6,527 nt of DNA, taken from assembly GCA_027307295.1 (NCBI GenBank), contig DAHUXF010000168.1, positions 1-6,527 of the forward strand. Direction: 5' to 3'. The notes beneath the pieces were generated by a model that searched no databases, was not told the DNA's origin, and worked only from the letters and a program-made list of their open reading frames with translations. The position numbers and the translations under genes are program-made. Shown here one piece after another: positions 1-6,152 of this stretch; position 1 is the stretch's first letter, and every line of letters begins with the position of its first letter. The DNA is from Acidobacteriaceae bacterium (lineage in GTDB: Bacteria > Acidobacteriota > Terriglobia > Terriglobales > Acidobacteriaceae).

Positions 1-1700
1 GTATGCAGTCTTCGGTTTACAAGAATGAGACCACGGACCACATGCATTGGCATGTGCCGCAGGCGCATTATCTTGAGGCCTGGAGCGACGCGCGCGCCTA
101 TGACGGCACAGCAACCATTATTCAGCCCATGATTCTGCCCCTTTATGAAGGGCGCAGCGCGCATGAGTTGCTGGCCATCTTTACCGATCAGCAGGGTACG
201 TCTTCTTACGATCTGGTGCAGACCTACTGGAAGTCGCAGCATCCCACTCCGGATTTTGAAGCCTGGTGGCGCAAAGCTGTGCATGATGGCCTGGTGGCAG
301 GTACGCAGTCTCCGGCGCGCGCTATCTCTCCCAAGCTCACATCTGTTCCTGCGCCTGTTGCTTCCAATGCAGGCGGCATAGAGATTTCTTTCCGTCCTGA
401 CCCCACAATCTTTGATGGTACGTTCATCAATAACGCTTGGTTACAGGAGACGCCCAAGCCGTTGAGCCGCACCACGTGGGACAACGTGGCCATGATCAGC
501 CCGGCCATGGCCAAGGCGTGGAAGCTGGGCCAGTTGGAGGACCAGAACGACCATCAGTCAGACGCACAAAGAATTCTAGAAGTGGAGTTCCAGGGGCGGA
601 AGGTTGAGGTGCCGTATTGGCCGCAGCCAGGACATCCGGACAACTCCATTACGCTTTTTCTGGGGTACGGCAAGCAGAAGACCGGCAGAGTCGGGACTGG
701 CGCTGGCTACAACGCTTACAAGGTCCGTCCGAGTGGAGCACAATATTTTGGCAGCGCAGCCAAGGTTGATGTCACTGATCGTTACTGGGACCTTGCCGTA
801 ACCCAGGGCCACTTCAGCATGGACGAACGTGAGCCGGTGAGAGTGGCGACTCTGGAAGAGTTCATCAAGAACAAAAATTTCGCTCACGAGCATCTTGAAG
901 AAGAGCCGAAGGACAAGCCTGGGAATCCGGAATCTTTATATCCGGATTATCGCGACCAGAATTGGTACAAGCAGTATGCGTGGGGCATGTCGATTGATCT
1001 GAATTCCTGCATCGGCTGCCAGGCCTGTGCGGTGGCTTGCCAGGCGGAAAACAATATCTCAGTTGTCGGCAAAGAACAGGTGCAGCGTGGCCGTGAAATG
1101 CAGTGGATCCGCATTGACGCATATTATGAAGGCGATCCGGCCAGCCCCAGCGCTTATTTTCAGCCGGTTCCCTGCATGCAGTGTGAGAACGCACCTTGTG
1201 AGCCGGTCTGTCCGGTTGGCGCAACGGTGCATTCCACTGAAGGCCTGAATGATATGGTCTATAACCGCTGCGTGGGCACCCGGTACTGCTCCAACAACTG
1301 TCCTTACAAGGTCCGCCGATTCAATTTCTTTCTCTTTGCAGACTACGATACGCCCAGCCTCAAGCTGGGCCGCAATCCGGATGTCACGGTGCGCAGCCGC
1401 GGTGTGATGGAAAAATGCACATACTGCATCCAGCGCATCACGGCAGCGCGCATTGCATCAGAAAAAGAAGAGCGTTCGATTCGCGACGGCGAAATCCTTA
1501 CCGCCTGCCAGCAGGTTTGCCCGACGCAGGCGATTGTGTTCGGCGACATCAATGACAAGAACAGCAAGGTTTATAAGAGCAAGGACAGTCCGCGCAAATA
1601 TCAGTTACTTGCGGAACTCAACACGCGTCCGCGCACTACATACGTAGCGGCAGTGCGGAACCCTAACCCCAAACTTGCGCCTCCCACGGAGAAGGCATAA
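1..1700 (+). CDS. actB: ActB, iron-sulfur subunit of Alternative Complex III (C-terminal part, 5' partial)
   Basis: Periplasm-facing subunit that carries electrons from quinol oxidation towards the c haems of ACIII. The frame is open to the left edge, so the 565 visible residues (residue 1 = codon at position 3) are only the C-terminal part; ActB is usually around 1000 residues. Residues 1 to about 280 look like the tail of the molybdopterin-oxidoreductase-like domain (NNAWLQE at 143-149, VTQGHFSMDEREP at 266-278); in this family that domain is known to lack the cofactor. Four cysteine groups follow: C336/C339/C342/C346, C391/C394/C399/C403, C423/C429/C433, and C472/C475 with C502/C506. The third group has T426 where a fourth cysteine would sit, as expected for three [4Fe-4S] clusters plus one [3Fe-4S]. 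The first ATG in the window is unlikely to be the real start because upstream-domain sequence is already under way. A 3-base gap separates it from actC. Confidence 0.93.
   Translation, partial: MQSSVYKNETTDHMHWHVPQAHYLEAWSDARAYDGTATIIQPMILPLYEGRSAHELLAIFTDQQGTSSYDLVQTYWKSQHPTPDFEAWWRKAVHDGLVAGTQSPARAISPKLTSVPAPVASNAGGIEISFRPDPTIFDGTFINNAWLQETPKPLSRTTWDNVAMISPAMAKAWKLGQLEDQNDHQSDAQRILEVEFQGRKVEVPYWPQPGHPDNSITLFLGYGKQKTGRVGTGAGYNAYKVRPSGAQYFGSAAKVDVTDRYWDLAVTQGHFSMDEREPVRVATLEEFIKNKNFAHEHLEEEPKDKPGNPESLYPDYRDQNWYKQYAWGMSIDLNSCIGCQACAVACQAENNISVVGKEQVQRGREMQWIRIDAYYEGDPASPSAYFQPVPCMQCENAPCEPVCPVGATVHSTEGLNDMVYNRCVGTRYCSNNCPYKVRRFNFFLFADYDTPSLKLGRNPDVTVRSRGVMEKCTYCIQRITAARIASEKEERSIRDGEILTACQQVCPTQAIVFGDINDKNSKVYKSKDSPRKYQLLAELNTRPRTTYVAAVRNPNPKLAPPTEKA
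1688..1695 (+). promoter_or_regulatory. Ribosome binding site of actC
   Basis: The purine run GGAGAAGG lies inside the last codons of actB and ends 8 bases before the ATG at 1704. It supports that ATG as the actC start and indicates that actC is translated from a polycistronic message. Confidence 0.6.
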
Positions 1701-1703
1701 GAG

Positions 1704-3089
1704 ATGGCTCCGATTGAGCAAATAGATGTACGGCCTCCCAAAGGCGTAAGGCCGCCGATTATCGGCCCCGGCCAGACCTTTGGCACCATTACAGACCGGA
1801 TTGCCGGAATTATTCTCACCAAACACACGCCGGCTTTCTGGGTGCTGATTGTTGCTGTTGCTGCAGCGCTGTTTGGCATGTTGCAGACTGCGGTCGGTTA
1901 CCTGCTGGCCAAAGGCACCGGCATTTGGGGCATCAACATCCCGGTGGGATGGGGCTTTGCGATTGTCAACTTTGTGTGGTGGATTGGCATTGGCCACGCC
2001 GGTACGCTGATCTCAGCCATTCTCCTGCTCTTTAAGCAGAGCTGGCGCACCTCGATCAACCGCTTTGCTGAGGCTATGACAATTTTCGCCGTCATGCAGG
2101 CAGGGTTGTTTCCTCTTATCCATACCGGACGTCCCTGGCTTGCGGCTTACTGGCTGTTTCCGATTCCCAACACCATGGGCGTGTGGCCGCAGTTCCGCAG
2201 TCCGCTGATCTGGGACGTGTTTGCCGTATCCACGTATTTCACGATTTCATTTCTGTTCTGGGGCATCGGACTCATCCCCGATTTCGCTACCATGCGCGAC
2301 TCAGCCAAGACGCTGGTCGTCCGCCGCATCTACGGAATGCTTGCCATGGGATGGCGCGGCTCGGCGAAGCACTGGAACCGCTATGAGACGGCTTACATGC
2401 TGCTGGCCGGCTTGGCGACGCCGCTGGTGCTCTCTGTGCATAGCGTGGTCTCTCTGGACTTTGCTGTTTCCGTGGTGCCGGGCTGGCATACCACCTTCTT
2501 TCCGCCTTACTTTGTGGCTGGCGCTATTTACTCCGGCTTTGCCATGGTGCTGATGCTGGCAATTCCATTCCGTTATCTGTACGGCATGCAGGACTTCATT
2601 ACTTTGCGGCACCTGCAAAACGCCGCCAAGGTCATGCTGGCCACCGGAATGATTGTGGCGTATGCCTACGGGCTGGAGATGTTCATGGGTTGGTACAGCC
2701 AGGACAAGTACGAGTTGGCCATGGTGAACAACCGGCTGCACGGTCCTTACTCTTTTTATTACTACATGCTGATCCTGTGCAACATTCTGATACCGCAATC
2801 TCTGTGGTTCAACAGCGTGCGCTCATCACCATGGAAGCTTTTCCTGGTTTCTGTGGTGGTGAACACCGGCATGTGGCTGGAACGTTTTGTGATTGTCGTG
2901 ATGAGCCTGCAGCGCGACTACATCCCCAGTTCGTGGGGCATGTACTGGTTTACCAAGTGGGACATGATGATTTTTGTCGGCACCATGGGCTTCTTTACCT
3001 TGCTCTTCTTTATCTTTATCCGGCTCATGCCGGCCATTTCCATCTTTGAGATGCGGACGTTAATTCCGCAGGCGAAGGTGAAAGAATAA
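1704..3089 (+). CDS. actC: ActC, NrfD-like quinol-interacting membrane subunit of Alternative Complex III
   Basis: Integral membrane subunit of the NrfD/PsrC family, 461 residues, about the family's usual length for ActC. It has a hydrophilic N-terminus (1-42) and then ten likely membrane helices at roughly 44-68, 80-110, 122-148, 168-194, 229-252, 266-292, 304-328, 348-368, 378-402 and 420-443. H140 in the segment PLIHTGRPW and D171 in IWDVFAVSTYF are at positions matching, as I recall, the conserved His and Asp of the proposed quinol site in characterised ActC proteins. In the family, ActC sits next to the Fe-S part of ActB, which receives the electrons. The ATG at 1704 has a good Shine-Dalgarno sequence and follows the actB stop by 3 bases. 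The stop overlaps the actD start as TAATG. The NrfD paralogue ActF is encoded two genes downstream, and gene order separates the two. Confidence 0.94.
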   Translation: MAPIEQIDVRPPKGVRPPIIGPGQTFGTITDRIAGIILTKHTPAFWVLIVAVAAALFGMLQTAVGYLLAKGTGIWGINIPVGWGFAIVNFVWWIGIGHAGTLISAILLLFKQSWRTSINRFAEAMTIFAVMQAGLFPLIHTGRPWLAAYWLFPIPNTMGVWPQFRSPLIWDVFAVSTYFTISFLFWGIGLIPDFATMRDSAKTLVVRRIYGMLAMGWRGSAKHWNRYETAYMLLAGLATPLVLSVHSVVSLDFAVSVVPGWHTTFFPPYFVAGAIYSGFAMVLMLAIPFRYLYGMQDFITLRHLQNAAKVMLATGMIVAYAYGLEMFMGWYSQDKYELAMVNNRLHGPYSFYYYMLILCNILIPQSLWFNSVRSSPWKLFLVSVVVNTGMWLERFVIVVMSLQRDYIPSSWGMYWFTKWDMMIFVGTMGFFTLLFFIFIRLMPAISIFEMRTLIPQAKVKE

Positions 3090-3625
3090 TGACGTCTCAA
3101 CCTATTTACGGCCTGATGGCTGAATTTGAAACGCCAACAGAGTTGGTCCATGCGGCCAAGGGCGCCTATAGCGCGGGCTATCGCAAGATGGACACATACA
3201 CGCCCTATCCACTGGAAGAAGCGGCGGAAGCCATTGGTGCGCACCACAATCGCGTATCGCTGATTGTGCTGGTGGGCGCGATGCTGGGCATGATCGGGGG
3301 ATACTCTCTGGAATACTGGGTGTCTGCGGTGAGCTATCCGGTCAACGTGGGCGGCAAGCCCTTTCATTCCTGGCCGGCGTTTATTCCGGTGACTTTTGAG
3401 TGCGCGGTGCTGGGCGCAGGATTGGCCGCAGTGTTTGGCATGCTGGCGTTGAACGGCCTGCCGCAGCCTTATCATCCGGTGTTCAATTCGCCCAATTTTG
3501 ACCGCGCCAGCCGTGACCGTTTTTATCTGTGCATTGAATCGCAGGACCCGAGGTTCAGCTTGTCCGACACGCGGAAGCTGCTGGAGAGCTTTCAGCCGGA
3601 AGAGATCACGGAGGTGCCGTATTAA
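3089..3625 (+). CDS. actD: ActD, DUF3341-type membrane subunit of Alternative Complex III
   Basis: 178 residues, matching the size of ActD (DUF3341). A soluble N-terminal part (1-54) carries YGLMAEFETPTELVHAA at 7-23 and the stretch MDTYTPYPLEEAAEAIG at 34-50, both typical of this family. Two membrane helices follow at about 55-77 and 99-121, joined by a short loop containing PVNVGGKPFHSWP (84-96). A C-terminal soluble tail follows, with the conserved-looking YHPVFNSPNF (128-137). ActD binds no cofactor in characterised complexes; it packs against the membrane subunits and is thought to be structural. The ATG overlaps the actC stop by one base (TAATG), with the purine-rich GAAGGTG at 3074-3080 as the likely ribosome binding site. 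The TAA at 3623-3625 overlaps the proposed ATT start of actE. Confidence 0.92.
   Translation: MTSQPIYGLMAEFETPTELVHAAKGAYSAGYRKMDTYTPYPLEEAAEAIGAHHNRVSLIVLVGAMLGMIGGYSLEYWVSAVSYPVNVGGKPFHSWPAFIPVTFECAVLGAGLAAVFGMLALNGLPQPYHPVFNSPNFDRASRDRFYLCIESQDPRFSLSDTRKLLESFQPEEITEVPY
3610..3614 (+). promoter_or_regulatory. Shine-Dalgarno site that decides the actE start
   Basis: GGAGG (GGAGGT if extended by one base) ends six bases before the ATT at 3621. This near-ideal match and spacing point to initiation at 3621, although no ATG, GTG or TTG lies there. The site sits within the last codons of actD, so ribosomes finishing actD could re-initiate here. Confidence 0.6.
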
Positions 3626-4316
3626 TCGTCCGGCACAAATCCGCGTAGCCTGGCTGTTGTTTGCGGCAGCAGGAATCAGTGTTCTCGGCGGTTGCCGCCA
3701 GGACATGCATAACCAGCCGAAATTTGTTCCGCTCCGCTCCAGTGAGTTTTACTCTGACCGGAGATCGGCCCGTTATCCTGTCCCTGGCACAATTCCGCAA
3801 CTCGCTGACCAGCAGGTTGACCGTGAGCAGCTTGATCCCAACAGCTATTACCTGACCGGGAAGCACGGCAATGCCTATGGCAACGAACTGCCTTCTGGAA
3901 TGGGTGATCTGGCCAATGTGTTGGCGCGAGGGCAGCAGCGCTACAACATCTATTGCACTCCCTGCCATTCCCGGCTGGGCGATGGCAATGGCATGATCGT
4001 GCAGCGTGGCTTCAAGCGTCCGCCGTCTTTCCATGTGGCGAGGCTTAAAGATGCGCCACTGGGCCATTTTTACGATGTCATCAGCAACGGCTTTGGCGGC
4101 ATGCCGGACTATGCCGCACAGGTAAAGCCCGCAGACCGCTGGGCCATTGCAGCCTACATACGGGCCCTGCAATTAAGCCAGAGCGCAGCAGAGTCTGACG
4201 TGCCGGCGACCGATCGCGACAAATTGAGCAGCTCTGAGGAAAATGGAATCAGCATTCCCGATACTTCGCTTAAGCCCCCGGCCCCCGCGAAACCCGAGGG
4301 AGGGATAAAGCCATGA
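3621..4316 (+). CDS. actE: ActE, monohaem cytochrome c lipoprotein of Alternative Complex III, probable ATT start
   Basis: Membrane-anchored cytochrome c on the periplasmic side of ACIII, part of the electron exit route towards an oxidase. From the ATT at 3621 the product is 231 residues. It begins with a textbook lipoprotein signal: R3 and R8, a hydrophobic stretch 9-22, and lipobox L22-G-G-C25. The single haem site is C112-T-P-C115-H116, and the likely sixth ligand is M161 in GFGGMPDY. SGMGDLANVLARGQQRYNIY before the haem and DRWAIAAYIRALQ after it are typical of class I cytochrome c in ActE. A Pro-rich tail (188-231) follows the fold. The only in-frame ATG/GTG/TTG starts upstream (TTG 3498, GTG 3513, TTG 3534) would overlap actD by about 90-130 bases and bury the signal peptide. 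TTG 3657 would cut the signal short. The reading frame and identity are firm; the exact start is inferred. The stop overlaps the actF start as ATGA. Confidence 0.88.
   Translation: MNRPAQIRVAWLLFAAAGISVLGGCRQDMHNQPKFVPLRSSEFYSDRRSARYPVPGTIPQLADQQVDREQLDPNSYYLTGKHGNAYGNELPSGMGDLANVLARGQQRYNIYCTPCHSRLGDGNGMIVQRGFKRPPSFHVARLKDAPLGHFYDVISNGFGGMPDYAAQVKPADRWAIAAYIRALQLSQSAAESDVPATDRDKLSSSEENGISIPDTSLKPPAPAKPEGGIKP
4296..4304 (+). promoter_or_regulatory. Ribosome binding site of actF
   Basis: The purine run GAGGGAGGG ends 8 bases before the ATG at 4313 and lies in the last codons of actE. It supports the ATGA-overlapping start of actF. Confidence 0.6.
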
Positions 4317-5542
4317 GCGAAGTTACTGTCCGTCTCGCTCCCAAAGATTTTGCGCCTCCAGCCATGATCGCCCGCATGCGCAGCCGCTGTCTTACCATAG
4401 GCCTGGTCTTCAGTGTATTGGCGATTGCCGCCGCTGTGTTGCACTGGAACATCTTTCTGCGCGCGTGGCTGTTCTCTTTCATGTTCTGGCTGGGGCTGAC
4501 GCTCGGCCCTCTGGTGCTGCTGATGCTGCAATACACCAGCGGCGGTAACTGGGGCCGTCTGGGGCGTCGCATATGGGAGGCAGCAGCCGGCAATTGGTGG
4601 CTGATGTTTCTGTTCTGGATCCCCATTGTGATTGGGATGAAGCAGGACATGCTCTTCCCATGGACCCACATCGACGCAAAGGCCCTGGGAGGAGATAAGG
4701 CCCGGCTCTATCTGAACCCAACGCTCTTCATCGTTCGCGGGCTGATTTACTTTGCGGGTTGGGGAGCGCTTACCACGCTCCTTTATAAGTGGTCAGAAAA
4801 AGAAGAAGCCGGCCAGACAACGCCTGCGCAGTTCGTCCGTATTCAAAACCTGAGCGGATTTGGCATTGTCTTTTACGCGGCCAGCATTACGTTTGCGTCC
4901 ATTGACTGGACCATGTCACTCTATCCGCAATGGTGGTCCACAGTGTGGGGCATGCTGTTCATGGTGGGGCAGGTGCTTACCGCGTTCTGCTTTACCATCT
5001 GGCTGCTGGCGCGTCTGTCATCGGTGGAGCCGGTCTCGCGCATTTTTAAAGTCGATTACCTGCATGACTTCGGCAAGCTGATGTTTACCTTTGTTGTCCT
5101 GTGGGCCTATCTCTCGTTTTCCCAGTGGCTCATTATCTGGTCCGGCAACATGCTCTCAGAGATACGCTGGTACATCATGCGGCTGCAGAACGGCTGGCAG
5201 TATTTTGGCGTGGCTCTCATCTGTGTCCATTTTATTTTTCCTTTTGCGTTGCTGCTCTCGCGCAACACCAAGCGCAGTACGCGGCGCATCGTAAGCATTG
5301 CCCTGTTGCTCATCTTTATGCGCATGGTGGACCTGTTCTGGCTGACGGCGCCCAACTTCTATTCCGGAACAGATGCCGGGTTGCACAATTTTCACCTGAC
5401 GGACGCAGCCATCTACATCGTGTGTCCGATTGCCATGGGCGGCATCTGGCTGTTCTTCTTTTATCAACGGCTGAGTCAACGGTCTCTTATGCCGGTGAAC
5501 GATCCCGGCTTTGCGGAGATGGTGGAAGCGAAACATGGATAA
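4313..5542 (+). CDS. actF: ActF, second NrfD-like membrane subunit of Alternative Complex III
   Basis: 409 residues, the normal ActF length and shorter than ActC. Ten likely membrane helices at roughly 27-46, 49-74, 91-113, 135-159, 181-203, 208-234, 251-277, 293-315, 326-346 and 363-385 mark it as an NrfD-family polytopic protein. Family-typical stretches include MKQDMLFPWTHID (109-121), SIDWTMSLYPQWWSTVWGM (196-214) with the buried D198, and HDFGKLMFTFVVLWAYLSFS (251-270). In characterised ACIII, ActF is the paralogue of ActC in the membrane core; a role in proton movement has been proposed and remains debated. The start overlaps the actE stop (ATGA) and has a strong ribosome binding site. 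The last 8 bases overlap the next gene. Position after the monohaem cytochrome gene, together with its length, separates it from ActC. Confidence 0.94.
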   Translation: MSEVTVRLAPKDFAPPAMIARMRSRCLTIGLVFSVLAIAAAVLHWNIFLRAWLFSFMFWLGLTLGPLVLLMLQYTSGGNWGRLGRRIWEAAAGNWWLMFLFWIPIVIGMKQDMLFPWTHIDAKALGGDKARLYLNPTLFIVRGLIYFAGWGALTTLLYKWSEKEEAGQTTPAQFVRIQNLSGFGIVFYAASITFASIDWTMSLYPQWWSTVWGMLFMVGQVLTAFCFTIWLLARLSSVEPVSRIFKVDYLHDFGKLMFTFVVLWAYLSFSQWLIIWSGNMLSEIRWYIMRLQNGWQYFGVALICVHFIFPFALLLSRNTKRSTRRIVSIALLLIFMRMVDLFWLTAPNFYSGTDAGLHNFHLTDAAIYIVCPIAMGGIWLFFFYQRLSQRSLMPVNDPGFAEMVEAKHG

Positions 5543-6152
5543 ATTTGAACCTCAATCCGGCGGTCAACACCAGCAAGGCGGGCATGAAGACAGCGATATC
5601 AGTATTCGCGGCATTACGCTCTTTGGCATCTTTCTTGCCGTGGGCGGCGTGCTTTCCTTTGTGCTTGTGCTCGGCATGATTCATGTGCTTGAAAATGCTG
5701 AGAAGGCAAGAGAAGCCAAGCTCACACCCATGCAGCAGCAGCTGCAAAAGGAACGGGAAGCGCCGGCAGAAGGCCTGGGGAAAGAAATTCCCAGGCAGGA
5801 AGGCGAGCTTAAGCCGGCGCCGGATTGGTATGGCCGGGGCAAGATGGAAGAACATTTGAGCCGCACCATCAAGACCGATTACACGCCGCGTCTGCAATAT
5901 GACGATGAGCACGATATGCAGACCTTTAATTCTTCAGAAGACCGTTGGCTCAACAGCACGGGAAAAGATAATGCCGGCAATATTCACATCCCCATCAGCC
6001 GCGCCATGGAAATACTGGCGCAGCGTGGGCTGCCGCCGGTGACGGGTACGTTTCAACCGCCTAATGTAGGCGCGCCCAGCGCGGCCTATCCAATGGGCTC
6101 TGCAGATACCGGCCAGGCCGTCCGCAATGCCACAGGAGGCGCCAAGAAGTGA
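5535..6152 (+). CDS. Unnamed single-helix membrane protein between actF and sco1 (unknown function)
   Basis: 205 residues. The N-terminus is short and Gln/Gly/His-rich (GGQHQQGGHED at 9-19). One membrane helix follows (about 26-52), with no signal cleavage site evident. Next come a charged, possibly helical or coiled segment (53-76), a linker ending in PAPDWYGRG (94-102), and a C-terminal region with PRLQYDDEHDMQTF (118-131), RWLNSTG (137-143) and IHIPISRAMEILAQRGLP (150-167). That last block resembles, from memory, a motif in uncharacterised membrane proteins beside SCO1 and cytochrome oxidase genes, often written as LNSYGWVD...IPIDRAMELLAERGLP. I know no assigned function. It has no Cys, so it is not a cytochrome or a thiol copper carrier. 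The ATG at 5535 is preferred over TTG 5511 because GGAAG lies six bases ahead and the actF overlap is only 8 bases. Inferred role: oxidase or ACIII accessory or assembly factor. Confidence 0.8.
   Translation: MDKFEPQSGGQHQQGGHEDSDISIRGITLFGIFLAVGGVLSFVLVLGMIHVLENAEKAREAKLTPMQQQLQKEREAPAEGLGKEIPRQEGELKPAPDWYGRGKMEEHLSRTIKTDYTPRLQYDDEHDMQTFNSSEDRWLNSTGKDNAGNIHIPISRAMEILAQRGLPPVTGTFQPPNVGAPSAAYPMGSADTGQAVRNATGGAKK
6134..6139 (+). promoter_or_regulatory. Ribosome binding site that decides the sco1/senC start
   Basis: AGGAGG, a perfect core match, ends 9 bases before the GTG at 6149. It lies in the last codons of the upstream gene and selects the GTG over the internal ATG at 6182, which would remove the positively charged start of the signal peptide. 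Confidence 0.65.

Noticed and set aside
3..5. ATG at position 3 as the true start of a stand-alone Fe-S subunit
   Set aside because: The preceding codon is open, and the first 280 residues already resemble the tail of the molybdopterin-like domain of full-length ActB, so the gene very likely begins upstream.
1731..1754. Inverted repeat CGGCCT/AGGCCG near the start of actC as a regulatory hairpin
   Set aside because: It has only six base pairs with a 12-base loop, lies within coding sequence and after the start codon. It is within chance expectation at this GC content.
2301..2798. Reverse-strand open frame of 165 residues inside actC
   Set aside because: The composition is His/Gln/Val-rich and unlike a real protein, and it lies fully antisense to a conserved membrane protein gene.
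3498..3620. Longer actE starting at TTG 3498 (272 residues)
   Set aside because: It overlaps actD by 128 bases, adds a basic, Cys-containing out-of-frame segment, and places the lipoprotein signal internally. The segment is the shadow of the actD C-terminus.
2918..3706. Reverse-strand open frame of 262 residues across the actC end, actD and the actE start
   Set aside because: It is rich in His, Arg and Gln, has no recognisable domain, and lies opposite three well-supported genes. It is typical antisense shadow coding of GC-rich DNA.
5101..5679. Plus-strand open frame of 192 residues spanning the actF end and the next gene
   Set aside because: It is a different frame over two well-supported genes, with no motif and no ribosome binding site.
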